Part shown: one piece after another, positions 7,657-17,790 of the stretch
How the letters are laid out: each line of letters begins with the position of its first letter
How positions within the stretch are numbered: position 1 is the stretch's first letter
Assembly (NCBI RefSeq): GCF_001612945.1
Contig: NZ_BDBK01000002.1
Location: 310,001 to 374,000 of the forward strand
Length of the DNA: 64,000 nucleotides
Source: Nocardia inohanensis NBRC 100128
GTDB lineage: Bacteria; Actinomycetota; Actinomycetes; Mycobacteriales; Mycobacteriaceae
Direction of reading: 5' to 3'
The notes under the pieces: generated by a model
Database searches by the model: none
What the model saw: the letters and a program-made list of their open reading frames with translations, nothing else
Told to the model about the DNA's origin: nothing
Program-made: the position numbers and the translations under genes

Positions 7657-9243
7657 ATGACGCTGACTGGGGACGTGCGCACCGGGAACCGGGCCGCGCA
7701 TCTCGCGCTGGTCGACGAGTTGCGCGAGAAGCTGGCCAAGGCCGCGCTGGGCGGGCCGGAGAAGGCGCGGGAACGGCATCTGGCGCGGGGCAAGCTATTG
7801 CCCCGGCAGCGGGTGGATCAACTGCTGGATCCGGGGTCGCCGTTCCTGGAGCTGTCGCCGCTGGCCGCCGACGGCATGTACGACGACGAGTGCCCGGGCG
7901 CCAGCGTGATCGGCGGTATCGGCCGGGTGTCGGGGCGCGAGTGCGTGATCGTGGCGAACGATGCCACGGTCAAGGGCGGCACCTACTACCCGATGACGGT
8001 GAAGAAGCATCTGCGCGCGCAGGAAGTGGCGTTGCAGAACAATCTGCCCTGCATCTACCTGGTCGACTCGGGCGGCGCGTTCCTGCCCAAACAGGACGAG
8101 GTGTTCCCGGACCGCGAGCACTTCGGGCGCATCTTCTTCAATCAGGCGAACCTGAGCGCCAAGGGAATCGCGCAGATCTCCGCGGTCATGGGCTCGTGCA
8201 CGGCCGGCGGCGCGTACGTGCCCGCCATGAGCGACGAGACCGTCATCGTGCGTGATCAGGGCACCATCTTCCTGGGCGGTCCGCCGCTGGTGAAGGCCGC
8301 CACCGGTGAGATCGTGACGGCCGAGGAGCTGGGCGGCGGCGAATTGCATTCCCGCACTTCCGGTGTCACCGATCACCTGGCCGAGAGCGACCAGGACGCG
8401 CTGCGCATCGTGCGCAATATCGTGGCCACGCTCGGCCCGAAGACGCCGACGCCGTGGGAGATCGCGCCCACCGTGGATCCCATTGCCCCGCAAGACGAGT
8501 TGTACGACGTGGTGCCGGTGGACCTGCGCACCCCGTACGACGTCCGCGAGGTCATCACCCGCATGGTGGACGGTGGCGAATTCCAGGAGTTCAAGGCCGA
8601 ATACGGCAAGACCCTGGTCACCGGGTTCGCGCGCATCCACGGCCACCCGGTCGGCATCGTCGCCAACAACGGTGTGCTCTTCGGCGAATCCGCCATGAAG
8701 GGCGCGCATTTCATCGAATTGTGCGACAAGCGCACCATCCCGCTGCTGTTCCTCCAGAACATCACCGGCTTCATGGTCGGCCGCGACTACGAGGCCGGCG
8801 GCATCGCCAAGCACGGCGCGAAAATGGTCACCGCGGTGGCCTGTGCGCGAGTGCCGAAGCTGACCGTGGTCATCGGCGGCTCCTACGGCGCGGGTAACTA
8901 CTCCATGTGCGGGCGCGCGTATTCGCCGCGCTTCCTGTGGATGTGGCCGAACGCCCGCATCTCGGTGATGGGCGGCGAGCAGGCCGCGTCGGTGCTGGCG
9001 ACCGTGCGCGGCGACCAGCTCGACGGCAATGGCAAGCCTTGGTCGGCCGAGGATCAGGAAGCCTTCAAAGCCCCGATCCGCGACCAGTATGAGGCGCAGG
9101 GCAACCCGTACTACTCCACCGCCCGCCTCTGGGATGACGGCGTGATCGATCCAGCCGACACCAGAACCGTTGTCGGCCTGGCGCTCTCGGTGTGCGCCCA
9201 GGCCCCCGTCGAGCCCGTCTCCTACGGCGTCTTCCGGATGTGA
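7657..9243 (+). CDS. accD1: Acyl-CoA (3-methylcrotonyl-CoA) carboxylase, carboxyltransferase subunit
   Basis: A 528-residue biotin-dependent carboxyltransferase. Signatures of the methylcrotonyl type are [35 protein letters not shown], and the C-terminal [20 protein letters not shown] and [15 protein letters not shown]. It transfers carboxyl from biotin to 3-methylcrotonyl-CoA in leucine breakdown. The start was set at the ATG at 7657; a TTG at 7624 in the same frame lies in the promoter region. The stop overlaps the accA1 start (ATGTGATG). The gene order with accA1, an acyl-CoA dehydrogenase, maoC and citE is that of the M. tuberculosis accD1 operon, which supports the substrate. Confidence 0.94.
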   Translation: MTLTGDVRTGNRAAHLALVDELREKLAKAALGGPEKARERHLARGKLLPRQRVDQLLDPGSPFLELSPLAADGMYDDECPGASVIGGIGRVSGRECVIVANDATVKGGTYYPMTVKKHLRAQEVALQNNLPCIYLVDSGGAFLPKQDEVFPDREHFGRIFFNQANLSAKGIAQISAVMGSCTAGGAYVPAMSDETVIVRDQGTIFLGGPPLVKAATGEIVTAEELGGGELHSRTSGVTDHLAESDQDALRIVRNIVATLGPKTPTPWEIAPTVDPIAPQDELYDVVPVDLRTPYDVREVITRMVDGGEFQEFKAEYGKTLVTGFARIHGHPVGIVANNGVLFGESAMKGAHFIELCDKRTIPLLFLQNITGFMVGRDYEAGGIAKHGAKMVTAVACARVPKLTVVIGGSYGAGNYSMCGRAYSPRFLWMWPNARISVMGGEQAASVLATVRGDQLDGNGKPWSAEDQEAFKAPIRDQYEAQGNPYYSTARLWDDGVIDPADTRTVVGLALSVCAQAPVEPVSYGVFRM

Positions 9244-11411
9244 TGACAATGACGAACACACCTTTGATGAAGGACGACCAGGCCGTCGCCTTCGACACCG
9301 TGCTGGTCGCCAATCGCGGCGAGATCGCGGTGCGGGTCATCCGCACCCTGCGCGCCATGGGGATTCGCTCGGTCGCGGTGTACAGCGATGCCGACGCCGA
9401 TGCCCGCCACGTGCACGAAGCGGATGTCGCCGTCCGGCTCGGCCCGGCGCCCGCCCGCGAGTCGTACCTGGATATCCACAAGGTTGTGGATGCCTGTGTA
9501 CGAAGTGGCGCACAGGCCGTGCACCCGGGATACGGCTTCCTGTCGGAGAATTCGGCCTTCGCTGCGGCCCTCGAAGCGGCGGGCATCGTGTTCCTCGGAC
9601 CGCCCGCACGGGCAATCGAGGTCATGGGCGACAAGATCACCGCCAAGAACGCGGTCTCGGCCTACGGCGTCCCCGTGGTCCCCGGTATCGCCAAACCCGG
9701 CCTCACCGATGCCGAATTGATCGACGCCGCAACCGAAATCGGCTACCCGGTGCTGGTCAAGCCATCCGCAGGTGGTGGCGGCAAGGGCATGCGCCGAGTG
9801 GAAGACCCGGCCCAGCTGCCCGCCGCCCTCGCCAGTGCCCGGCGTGAAGCCGGTGCGGCCTTCGGTGACGACACCCTGTTCCTGGAGCGATTCGTCAACC
9901 GCCCCAGGCATATCGAGGTGCAGATCCTCGCCGACCAGTTCGGCCACGTTCTGCACCTGGGCGAGCGCGAATGCAGCTTGCAGCGCCGCCATCAGAAGGT
10001 GATCGAGGAAGCGCCGTCACCGCTCCTGGACGCCGAGACCCGCGCCCGGATCGGCGCGGCGGCCTGCAATACCGCGCGCAGCGTGAACTACGTCGGCGCG
10101 GGCACCGTCGAATTCATCGTCTCCGCAGACAATCCCGGCGAGTTCTTCTTCATGGAGATGAACACCCGCCTCCAGGTCGAACACCCGGTGACCGAACTCG
10201 TCACCGGCGTGGACCTGGTGGAATGCCAGGTGCGCATCGCCGCCGGTCAGAAACTGACCGCGGACCAGGACGACATCCGCCTCACCGGCCACGCCATCGA
10301 GGCACGCGTGTACGCCGAGGATCCGGGCCGCGACTTCCTGCCCACCGGCGGCACCGTGCTCGGCCTGTCCGAGCCGGAAGGTCCCGGCGTCCGGGTGGAT
10401 TCGGGCCTGCGCATCGGCACCGTGGTCGGCACGGACTACGACCCCATGCTGTCGAAGGTCATCACCCACGCGTCCGATCGCGCCACCGCCATCACGAAAC
10501 TCGATGCGGCGCTACGGGATACCCAGGTCCTCGGCGTACGCATCAACACCGATTTCCTGCGCTTCCTGCTCGCCGATCCCGACGTCCGCGCCGGACACCT
10601 CGATACCGGCCTGCTGGACCGCCGCGTCGTCGATTTCACCTCCACCCCGGTCACCGACGAACAGTTCATCGCGGCCGCCGCGGAACTCTGGCTGCGCAAC
10701 TGGCCGACGGGCCCCGCCGATCCCTGGCAGGTCCCCACCGGCTGGCGCGTCGGCGCACACGCCCCGACCGTCTTCCGGCTCACCGGGGGAGACCGCACCG
10801 CACACGTCGCACTCAGCGGCACGCCCGAAAACGCAGTCGTCCGGGTCGAAGGCGGAGAAACGCGCACGCTCACCGTCGATTTCATCGCCGAACCCCACGT
10901 CTCGTCATCCCGGCATGCTTTTGGCCGGGATCTCCCCGCTGGAAATGCCGCTACCGACGTGAGATTCCGGCCGATAGCCCGCCGGAATGACGGGGGTGGG
11001 GAGCTGGCGCTGGTGCTGGACGGGGTCCGCAGCCGCTACACCGTCGCTGTCGACGGCGGTCAGCTCTGGGTCGCCGACCGCACGGGCGTCGCCCAGCTCC
11101 GCGAGGTCGCCGAAGCCGATACCCGCGGCGGCGGCGCACACGAGGGTGATGCCGAAATCCTCAGCCCCATGCCGGGTTCCGTCATCGCCACGCCGGTCGA
11201 ATCCGGTGCGCTGGTGGCCGCCGGCGCGCCCATCGTCGTGGTCGAGGCCATGAAGATGGAACACACCCTGACCGCCCCCGTCGCGGGCCGCGTCGAACTG
11301 CTCGTCCAGCCGGGCGCACAGGTGAAGCTGGAACAGCCCCTGGCCCGCATCATCGCCGAAACCGCCGACTCGGCCGCCCAGGCCGCTTCCGAGGAGAACC
11401 AGCCCGCATGA
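9243..11411 (+). CDS. accA1: Acyl-CoA (3-methylcrotonyl-CoA) carboxylase, biotin carboxylase/BCCP subunit
   Basis: A 722-residue alpha subunit. Domains in order are biotin carboxylase ([20 protein letters not shown] at the start, the ATP-grasp loop [10 protein letters not shown] near residue 180, [15 protein letters not shown] near 305), a variable middle region, and a C-terminal biotinyl domain with the carrier lysine in EAMKMEH. It carboxylates biotin for AccD1. The ATG overlaps the accD1 stop, and the gene's own stop overlaps the next start by 4 bases. About 30 residues near position 560 ([11 protein letters not shown] onward) are encoded by a 90-bp palindromic repeat inserted in frame between catalytic domains, where it is probably tolerated. 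Confidence 0.94.
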   Translation: MTMTNTPLMKDDQAVAFDTVLVANRGEIAVRVIRTLRAMGIRSVAVYSDADADARHVHEADVAVRLGPAPARESYLDIHKVVDACVRSGAQAVHPGYGFLSENSAFAAALEAAGIVFLGPPARAIEVMGDKITAKNAVSAYGVPVVPGIAKPGLTDAELIDAATEIGYPVLVKPSAGGGGKGMRRVEDPAQLPAALASARREAGAAFGDDTLFLERFVNRPRHIEVQILADQFGHVLHLGERECSLQRRHQKVIEEAPSPLLDAETRARIGAAACNTARSVNYVGAGTVEFIVSADNPGEFFFMEMNTRLQVEHPVTELVTGVDLVECQVRIAAGQKLTADQDDIRLTGHAIEARVYAEDPGRDFLPTGGTVLGLSEPEGPGVRVDSGLRIGTVVGTDYDPMLSKVITHASDRATAITKLDAALRDTQVLGVRINTDFLRFLLADPDVRAGHLDTGLLDRRVVDFTSTPVTDEQFIAAAAELWLRNWPTGPADPWQVPTGWRVGAHAPTVFRLTGGDRTAHVALSGTPENAVVRVEGGETRTLTVDFIAEPHVSSSRHAFGRDLPAGNAATDVRFRPIARRNDGGGELALVLDGVRSRYTVAVDGGQLWVADRTGVAQLREVAEADTRGGGAHEGDAEILSPMPGSVIATPVESGALVAAGAPIVVVEAMKMEHTLTAPVAGRVELLVQPGAQVKLEQPLARIIAETADSAAQAASEENQPA
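10903..10992. repeat. Palindromic interspersed element, copy A (in frame within accA1)
   Basis: The left arm starts CGTCATCCCGGCATGCTTTT and ends in GGCCGGGATCT. The right arm is its imperfect reverse complement, from AGATTCCGGCC (10962) to GCCGGAATGACG. The full length is 90 bp, a multiple of three, so the accA1 frame continues through it and gains about 30 residues. The same element occurs at 37991 and as a half copy at 52930. Confidence 0.85.
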
Positions 11412-12568
11412 CCGACTTCCTCTCCACCGGGCAGCTGCCCGACGAGTACCGCGAACTCGCCCTCACCGTCCGCGATTTCGCCAACCAGGTGGTGGCCCCG
11501 GTCGCCGCCAAGCACGATGCCGAGCACAGCTTCCCGTACGAAGTGATCGCGGGCATGGCGGATATGGGCCTGTTCGGCCTGCCGTTCCCCGAGGAGTTCG
11601 GCGGCATGGGCGGCGACTATTTCGCGCTCTGCCTGGCGCTCGAAGAGCTCGGCAAGATCGACCAGAGCGTCGCCATCACCCTCGAGGCCGGTGTGTCGCT
11701 CGGCGCCATGCCGATCTACCGCTTCGGCAACGACAAGCAGAAGCAGGAATGGCTGCCGCTGTTGGCGAGCGGCCGGGCGCTGGGCGCGTTCGGGCTCACC
11801 GAACCGGGCGCGGGCAGCGATGCGGGCGGCACCCGCACCACCGCCGTGCAGGACGGCGACAGCTGGATCATCAACGGCTCCAAGCAGTTCATCACCAACT
11901 CGGGCACCGATATCACCCGTCTGGTCACCGTCACCGCCGTCACCGGCTCGACGGATGGCAAGAAGGAGATCTCGACCATTATCGTGCCCGCCGACACGCC
12001 CGGTTTCGTGGCCGAACCCGCCTACAACAAGGTCGGCTGGAACGCCTCCGACACGCACCCGCTGAGCTTCACCGATGTGCGGGTGCCGGCGGAGAACCTG
12101 CTCGGCGAGCGCGGGCGCGGCTACGCCAACTTCCTGCGGATTCTGGACGAGGGCCGGATCGCCATCGCGGCGCTGTCGGTCGGCGCGGCGCAGGGCTGTG
12201 TGGACGAGAGCGTCAAATACGCCAAGGAGCGTGAGGCATTCGGGCGTCCGATCGGCTCCAACCAGGCCATCGCCTTCAAGATCGCCCGCATGGAGGCGCG
12301 CGCTCACGCGGCCCGCACCGCCTACTACGACGCGGCGGCCTTGCTGCTCTCCGGCAAGCCGTTCAAGAAGCAGGCCGCCATCGCCAAACTCGTCGCCTCC
12401 GAGGCCGCCATGGACAATGCCCGCGACGCCACCCAGATTTTCGGCGGCTACGGCTTCATGAACGAATATGCTGTGGCCCGGCACTATCGAGACAGCAAGA
12501 TCCTGGAAATCGGTGAGGGCACCACGGAGGTGCAGTTGATGCTGATCGGGCGGGAGCTGGGCCTGTGA
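11408..12568 (+). CDS. fadE19: Acyl-CoA dehydrogenase of the leucine operon (FadE19-like)
   Basis: A 386-residue FAD-dependent acyl-CoA dehydrogenase with the N-terminal helical domain, the beta domain ([19 protein letters not shown]) and the C-terminal helical domain ([20 protein letters not shown], then [20 protein letters not shown]). By place in the operon it should oxidise isovaleryl-CoA or a related branched acyl-CoA. The catalytic Glu is at the usual place of most family members ([10 protein letters not shown]), while the position used by classical isovaleryl-CoA dehydrogenase has ILDEGR instead of LDLER, so its specificity may differ from the mammalian enzyme. It overlaps both neighbours by 4 bases. 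Confidence 0.92.
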   Translation: MTDFLSTGQLPDEYRELALTVRDFANQVVAPVAAKHDAEHSFPYEVIAGMADMGLFGLPFPEEFGGMGGDYFALCLALEELGKIDQSVAITLEAGVSLGAMPIYRFGNDKQKQEWLPLLASGRALGAFGLTEPGAGSDAGGTRTTAVQDGDSWIINGSKQFITNSGTDITRLVTVTAVTGSTDGKKEISTIIVPADTPGFVAEPAYNKVGWNASDTHPLSFTDVRVPAENLLGERGRGYANFLRILDEGRIAIAALSVGAAQGCVDESVKYAKEREAFGRPIGSNQAIAFKIARMEARAHAARTAYYDAAALLLSGKPFKKQAAIAKLVASEAAMDNARDATQIFGGYGFMNEYAVARHYRDSKILEIGEGTTEVQLMLIGRELGL

Positions 12569-13050
12569 CCGACACCCAGCGCCGAGTCGTCCAGCGCGGC
12601 TTGTGGTTCGACGAATTCGAGACCGGTGTGGTGTACGAGCACCGGCCCGGCCGAACCATTACCGAAGCCGACAATGTGCTGTTCACGACGCTGACCATGA
12701 ACACCCAGGCGCTGCACCTGGACGCGGCCTTCGCCGACGCGCTGCCGCCGTTTCATCAGCGGCTGGTGAATTCCATGTTCACGCTTTCCACACTGGTCGG
12801 ATTGTCGGTGGCGCAGCTGACCCAGGGCACCATCGTCGCCAATCTCGGCTTTTCCGAAATCGCCTTCCCGAAGCCGCTGTTCCACGGTGACACCCTGTAC
12901 GCGGAGACCGTGGTGACCGAGCTGCGGGAATCCAAGAGCCGCCCGGGAGAGGGCATCGTGACATTCGCGCACACCGGCCGTAATCAGCACGGGGATGTGG
13001 TGGCCACGGCCGTCCGCAAAACCCTCGTCCGCAAGGCCCCGGCGGCATGA
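12565..13050 (+). CDS. MaoC-family hotdog hydratase/dehydratase
   Basis: A 161-residue single hotdog-fold protein of the MaoC dehydratase family: GLWFDEFETGVVYEHRPGRT at the N-terminus, then TEADNVLFTTLTMN carrying the hydratase-type region, and the strand FHGDTLYAETVVTELRESKS. It likely hydrates an enoyl-CoA intermediate of the pathway (3-methylglutaconyl-CoA is the logical substrate here). The GTG start overlaps the fadE stop (GTGA) and the stop overlaps the citE start. The same gene stands between fadE19 and citE in M. tuberculosis. It lacks the full-length R-hydratase tandem fold, so it should act as a dimer. Confidence 0.87.
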   Translation: MTDTQRRVVQRGLWFDEFETGVVYEHRPGRTITEADNVLFTTLTMNTQALHLDAAFADALPPFHQRLVNSMFTLSTLVGLSVAQLTQGTIVANLGFSEIAFPKPLFHGDTLYAETVVTELRESKSRPGEGIVTFAHTGRNQHGDVVATAVRKTLVRKAPAA

Positions 13051-13856
13051 ACTGGGAGATGCCCGGACCGGCCTGGCTGTTCTGCCCGGCCGATCGACCG
13101 GAGCGCTACGGCAAGGCCCTCGACGCCGCCGATGTGGTGATCATCGACCTGGAGGACGGGGTCGCCGAGGCGGACAAGGCGAGCGCGCGCAAGGCGCTCA
13201 TCGACACCCCGCAGGATCCGGACCGCACCGTGGTGCGGGTCAATGCGGCGGGCACCCTGGACCACGTGCTGGATCTGGAAGCGCTGCTGCGCACCGACTA
13301 CCGGCGCATCATGCTGCCGAAATGCGAGTCGGCGGAGCAGATCACGCGATTGACCGAGTACGAGGTGATCGCGCTCATCGAATCCCCGCTGGGCGCGATG
13401 GGCGTGGGCCGGGCCGTGATGGCGCGCAATGCCATCGGCGTCATGTGGGGCGCGGAGGACCTCGTCGCCGCGCTCGGCGGCAACTCCAGCCGGCACGCGG
13501 ACGGGTCGTATCGGGATGTGGCGCGGCACGTGCGGTCCCAATCCCTGTTGGCGGCAAAGGCTTACGGGAAGTTCGCGCTGGACTCGGTCTTCCTGAACAT
13601 CCCGGATCTGGATGGTCTGGCGGCTGAGTCGCTGGACGCCGTGGCCGTCGGCTTCGACGCCAAAGTGGCCATTCACCCGTCGCAGGTCCCGGTCATCCGG
13701 CGCGCGTACGCCCCGGCGGCTGCCGAAGTCGATTGGGCGCAGCGGCTTTTGGCGGAGGTGCCGAATCATCGCGGCGTCTTCACCTTCGAAGGCCGCATGG
13801 TGGATATGCCGGTCATCCGGCACGCCGAGCGCATTGTGGCGCGGGCACTGAGCTAG
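13047..13856 (+). CDS. citE: CitE-like beta-hydroxyacyl-CoA lyase
   Basis: A 269-residue TIM-barrel protein of the HpcH/HpaI-CitE family. Motifs are WLFCPADRPERYGKAL at the N-terminus, VVIIDLEDGV with the metal-binding acid, ALIESPLGA, and MWGAEDLVAALGG. It is a stand-alone CitE without citrate-lyase partners. The M. tuberculosis counterpart in the same operon position has been described as a stereospecific HMG-CoA/beta-hydroxyacyl-CoA lyase, which would make acetyl-CoA and acetoacetate here. No classical HMG-CoA lyase is in the operon, and acetoacetyl-CoA synthetase follows directly, which fits that role. The ATG overlaps the maoC stop by 4 bases. Confidence 0.88.
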   Translation: MNWEMPGPAWLFCPADRPERYGKALDAADVVIIDLEDGVAEADKASARKALIDTPQDPDRTVVRVNAAGTLDHVLDLEALLRTDYRRIMLPKCESAEQITRLTEYEVIALIESPLGAMGVGRAVMARNAIGVMWGAEDLVAALGGNSSRHADGSYRDVARHVRSQSLLAAKAYGKFALDSVFLNIPDLDGLAAESLDAVAVGFDAKVAIHPSQVPVIRRAYAPAAAEVDWAQRLLAEVPNHRGVFTFEGRMVDMPVIRHAERIVARALS

Positions 13857-13868
13857 GAGGTTTGGGCG

Positions 13869-15761
13869 GTGGAGCCACAATGGGTGCCGAGCGAAGCGGA
13901 TATCGCGTCGGCGCGGGTGACGGATTTCGCGCGGTTCGTGCAGCGGCGCAACGGGGTACGGACCGACGGCTATCAGGAGCTGTGGCAATGGTCGGTGGAC
14001 GACCTGCCCGGATTCTGGGGTGCGCTGTGGGACTACTTCGAGCTCGGCGAGCGGGGTGAAGAGGTGCTCGCATCGGCGGAAATGCCGGGCGCGCAGTGGT
14101 TCCCGGGTACCCGGCTCAACTTCGTCGACCAGGTGGTGCGGCAGGCGCGCGCCGACCGGCCCGCCCTCATCTCGGTGGACGAGACGGGCGCGCTGACCGA
14201 ACTGTCCTGGGCGGAGTTGCTCGGCAAGACGAAGGCGTGCGCCGAAACCCTGCGCGGCCTCGGCGTCGAGCCGGGCGACCGGGTGGCGGGCTATCTGCCG
14301 AATATTCCCGAAGCCGTCATCGCCTTTCTCGCCACCGCGAGCATCGGGGCCATCTGGAGTGCTTGCGGCATGGACTATTCCGCGCAGGCCGCCCTGGATC
14401 GGCTCGGACAGCTCGAACCCAAAGTGCTGGTCACCACCGATGGTTATGTCTTCGGCGGCAAGACTCACGACAAGTCCGCCGATGTGGCCGCGCTGCAAGC
14501 CGGTCTGCCCGGCCTGGTCGCCACCGTCACGGCTGCGGAGATCGCCGCCGGTGCGTCCGACGGTGAAATCACCACGGAGCAGGTCGCTTTCGACCATCCG
14601 CTCTGGGTGCTCTACTCCTCCGGCACCACCGGCAAACCCAAGGGCATCGTGCACGGCCACGGCGGTGTTCTGCTGGAACATCTGAAAGCCGTTGCCCTGC
14701 AATCGGATATCGGTCGGGAAGACACCTTCTTCTGGTACACCAGCCCCAGCTGGATGATGTGGAATTTTCAGCTCTCCGGCCTGCTGGTCGGCGCGACCAT
14801 CGTCTGCTATCCGGGCAGTCCGTCCGCGCCCACCACGGATGCCCTGTGGTCCATCGCCTCTCGGGTCGGCGCGACCATCGTCGGCACCAGCCCCGGCTAC
14901 GTGCTCGCCTGCGCCAAAGCGGGTGCCGTCCCGCGTCGCGACCATGATCTTTCGGCCCTGCGTCTGGTCGGCATCACCGGCTCCTCACTGCCACCCTCGT
15001 CGTCACTCTGGTTGCGCGACAACGTAGGTGAGCACGTGCCGGTGGCATCCATCAGCGGCGGTACCGATGTGGTCTCCGCCTTCATCGGCGGCGTCCGCAC
15101 CGTCCCCGTCTGGCCCGGCGAACTCTCCGCCCCCTATCTCGGCGTAGCCCTGGACGCCTGGGACGAGAACGGCAAACCCGTGCGCGGCGAGGTCGGCGAA
15201 CTGGTCATCACCGAGCCCATGCCGTCCATGCCGGTGCGGTTCTGGAACGACCCCGACGGATCCCGTTACCACGACGCCTATTTCGATATGTTCCCCGGCG
15301 TCTGGCGGCACGGCGACTGGATCACCCTGACCGAACACGGCAGCATCGTCGTCCACGGCCGCTCCGACTCGACCTTGAACCGCCACGGCATCCGCATGGG
15401 CAGCGCCGACATCTACCAGACCGTAGAGGCGTTGCCCGAGATCGCCGAAGCCCTGGTCCTGGGCGTCGAACAACCCGACGGCGGGTATTGGATGCCACTG
15501 TTCGTGGTCCCCGTGCCGGGCGTGGAACTCACCGACGAGCTGAAGAACCGCATCAATACCGCGATTCGCTCCGAGGTCTCACCCCGCCACGTCCCCGACG
15601 AGATCATCCAGGCCCCGGGCATTCCCCACACCCGCACCGGCAAGAAACTCGAAGTGCCGCTCAAGAAACTGTTCCAGGGCGCGGACCCGACCACGGTGGT
15701 GGCCCGCACCGCCATCGACAATCCGGACCTGCTGGACTGGTTCGCCACGGTTCGCGACTGA
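13869..15761 (+). CDS. aacS: Acetoacetyl-CoA synthetase
   Basis: A 630-residue adenylate-forming ligase. The P-loop is LYSSGTTGKPKGIVHGHGG (near residue 250), with SPSWMMWNFQLSGLLVGATI, RHGDWITLTEHGSIVVHGRS and the C-terminal catalytic lysine region HTRTGKKLEVPLKK. The long N-terminal domain and the GTDVVSAFIGG motif separate acetoacetyl-CoA synthetases from acetyl-CoA synthetases. It activates acetoacetate released by the lyase, returning leucine carbon to acetoacetyl-CoA. The GTG start has AGGAGG at a good distance, and it follows citE by 12 bases as last gene of the operon. It ends 6 bases before a convergent gene. Confidence 0.92.
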   Translation: MEPQWVPSEADIASARVTDFARFVQRRNGVRTDGYQELWQWSVDDLPGFWGALWDYFELGERGEEVLASAEMPGAQWFPGTRLNFVDQVVRQARADRPALISVDETGALTELSWAELLGKTKACAETLRGLGVEPGDRVAGYLPNIPEAVIAFLATASIGAIWSACGMDYSAQAALDRLGQLEPKVLVTTDGYVFGGKTHDKSADVAALQAGLPGLVATVTAAEIAAGASDGEITTEQVAFDHPLWVLYSSGTTGKPKGIVHGHGGVLLEHLKAVALQSDIGREDTFFWYTSPSWMMWNFQLSGLLVGATIVCYPGSPSAPTTDALWSIASRVGATIVGTSPGYVLACAKAGAVPRRDHDLSALRLVGITGSSLPPSSSLWLRDNVGEHVPVASISGGTDVVSAFIGGVRTVPVWPGELSAPYLGVALDAWDENGKPVRGEVGELVITEPMPSMPVRFWNDPDGSRYHDAYFDMFPGVWRHGDWITLTEHGSIVVHGRSDSTLNRHGIRMGSADIYQTVEALPEIAEALVLGVEQPDGGYWMPLFVVPVPGVELTDELKNRINTAIRSEVSPRHVPDEIIQAPGIPHTRTGKKLEVPLKKLFQGADPTTVVARTAIDNPDLLDWFATVRD

Positions 15762-15767
15762 TCGAGT

Positions 15768-16790
15768 TCACTTCGCGCGCAGTGCCGCCAGCATGTCCGC
15801 GAACTCCTCGTCGTCCCCGGCATCCTCGGGGACGGCGAGGGAAATCCCTTGGCACAGACCGGAATACCACTCACGCAACACCTTCGGCAGCTCCGCGTAC
15901 GTGCCTTGCGGGACCAGGACGGCCAGCGCTGCATCGTCCAAGAGCCGGGGCAGACTGTCCCAAGCCTTGACCGCCGCAGCGGCGATGAGCCGATCCGCCG
16001 TCTCCTGCAATCCCAGCAGATCCAAGGTGCCGCGATAGGCCGGCGTCGAGTACAGGAACGCCAATTCCGAACGGACCGCCTCCCGTTTCACCGCCAAAGC
16101 GGCATCATCGCGCCCGGTGATCACCTTCGGCACCACGACCACCCGGGGCCCGCCATCAGCCCGCCCGGCCCCCTCGCACCCGGCCGACAGCGCCGGAAAC
16201 ACCCGCTCCCGCAAGGAAACCGGATGCGATCCGGTCGGATGCGCGACGAACCCGTCCGCGACCCCGCCCGCCAGCTCGCACATCCGCCGATTCACCCCGC
16301 CCAGCCAGATCGACGGCGCTCCCACATCCAACGGGCCGGGATCGAAATACGGCTGGAGCCGCGTGAACGTGTAGTGCTCGCCCCGATAATCCAGCGGGCC
16401 GCCGTCCTGGAACGCCGCGAAGATCGCCCGCACCGCGCCCACGTAATCGCCCAATCGCGCGACCGGATCCGCCCACTCCACCGAATACCGCCCCACGATA
16501 TTCCCCCGCACCTGCGAGGCCAGCCCCAACTGAAACCGCCCGCCGGAGAAATGCGCCAAATCCCAAGCCGCACAAGCGGTCACCATCGGACTGCGGGCGA
16601 ACGCCACCACCATGCTGGTCCGTACCGTCAGCCGCCCGCTGTGCTCCACCGCCAGCGCACACACCGAGAACGGATCCCGCACCGTCTCCGAAACATGCAC
16701 GGTATCGAACCCGAGCCGCTCGATCCGCCGCACGCCCGCGCCCACCTCGGCGAGCGGCGTCGGTGCCGCCAGCGACGTAACTATCTCCAC
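15768..16790 (-). CDS. LLM-class F420-dependent oxidoreductase
   Basis: About 340 residues of the luciferase-like monooxygenase TIM-barrel family, F420-type (TSMVVAFARSPMVTACAAWD, then GRFQLGLASQVRGNIVGRYS). Near relatives use reduced F420 or flavin to oxidise or reduce small molecules; the substrate is unknown. I chose the GTG at 16790 (VEIVTSLAAP) because the first barrel strand starts there. An ATG at 16844 in the same frame adds 18 non-conserved residues and overlaps the WYL regulator gene. It is convergent with aacS and downstream of the WYL regulator in the same direction, so the two may be co-transcribed. Confidence 0.85.
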   Translation of the reverse strand: MEIVTSLAAPTPLAEVGAGVRRIERLGFDTVHVSETVRDPFSVCALAVEHSGRLTVRTSMVVAFARSPMVTACAAWDLAHFSGGRFQLGLASQVRGNIVGRYSVEWADPVARLGDYVGAVRAIFAAFQDGGPLDYRGEHYTFTRLQPYFDPGPLDVGAPSIWLGGVNRRMCELAGGVADGFVAHPTGSHPVSLRERVFPALSAGCEGAGRADGGPRVVVVPKVITGRDDAALAVKREAVRSELAFLYSTPAYRGTLDLLGLQETADRLIAAAAVKAWDSLPRLLDDAALAVLVPQGTYAELPKVLREWYSGLCQGISLAVPEDAGDDEEFADMLAALRAK

Positions 16791-16827
16791 CCCTCCCACC
16801 CTCGCATACCGGTTCGAGGCGTGAGTC

Positions 16828-17790
16828 CTACGCCCGCAGTGCACCGTTGATGCGTTGGCGTACCGCGTCCAGGGCGGCTCGGAGTTCCGGGGAATCGTGC
16901 ACTTCGAACGGGACGCCGAGGTCGAGCAGGCGCACCGCCAGCCAGTCCGGGTTGTCTTCGCGGGTCATATCGAGCAGGCAGGAGTCGTTGCCGAGGGCGG
17001 TGAGTTCGCCCGGGGCGTCACCCAGTTTGCCGGCGATGCGGCCCGTGGGGGCGGCGATGGTCACGTGAATCCGGATGGCCGGTGCGCCCCAGTCGGTGCG
17101 CGCGCCGCCGACGAAAGCGGCGGGATCCGCGGCGGGGAGGTCACGGGGGGTGAAGCGGGCTCCGGTGGGTTGCGGGCGTTCGACACGGTCCACCCGGAAG
17201 GTTCGCCAATCGGCGCGGTCGATATCGAAGCCCACCAGATACCAACGGCGGTGCGAGGGAACGAGTCCGACCGGTTCGATATTGCGGCGGGTTTCCTCAC
17301 CGGTTCCGGAGCGATACGCGAACCGCACCCGTTCGCGATTGGTGATGGCGGCGGCCAGCGCGGTCAGCACCTCGGGATCGACCGGCTCGGCATTCGCGCT
17401 GGGCGTCACGGTCGCGATGTTCAGCACCCGCACTCGCCGGCGCAGTTTGGCGGGCAGCACCTGCTCCAGCTTGGTCAGCGCCCGCACCGACGCCTCCTCG
17501 ATACCGGTCACCGCCGAGCCCGCGGCCGCGCGTAAGCCGACAGCGATAGCCACGGCCTCTTCGTCATCCACCAGCAGCGGCGGCATGGCGGCCCCGGCGA
17601 CCAGGCGATACCCCCCGGTCGTGCCCATGGTCGCCGCTACCGGATAGCCGAGCTCGCGGAGCCGGTCGATATCGCGGCGCACCGTGCGGTCGGAGACGCC
17701 GAGCCGGTCGGCCAGTTCACTGCCCGGCCATTCGCGCGGGGTCTGCAACAGGGACAGCAGGCGTAAGAGCCGTGCGGGGGTATCGCTCAT
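16828..17790 (-). CDS. HTH-WYL transcriptional regulator
   Basis: A 320-residue regulator with an N-terminal winged helix-turn-helix (ARLLRLLSLLQTPREWPGSE, then LGVSDRTVRRDIDRLRELGY) and a WYL sensor domain (RRWYLVGFDIDRADWRTFRV) with a C-terminal WCX extension. The ATG at 17790 (MSDTPAR) has GGAGAG upstream and is preferred over 17811. The family commonly acts as ligand-sensing repressors or activators of a divergent gene. Here that gene is the epoxide hydrolase at 17854, with a 63-bp shared promoter region. The downstream F420 oxidoreductase may be in the same operon. Confidence 0.9.
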   Translation of the reverse strand: MSDTPARLLRLLSLLQTPREWPGSELADRLGVSDRTVRRDIDRLRELGYPVAATMGTTGGYRLVAGAAMPPLLVDDEEAVAIAVGLRAAAGSAVTGIEEASVRALTKLEQVLPAKLRRRVRVLNIATVTPSANAEPVDPEVLTALAAAITNRERVRFAYRSGTGEETRRNIEPVGLVPSHRRWYLVGFDIDRADWRTFRVDRVERPQPTGARFTPRDLPAADPAAFVGGARTDWGAPAIRIHVTIAAPTGRIAGKLGDAPGELTALGNDSCLLDMTREDNPDWLAVRLLDLGVPFEVHDSPELRAALDAVRQRINGALRA

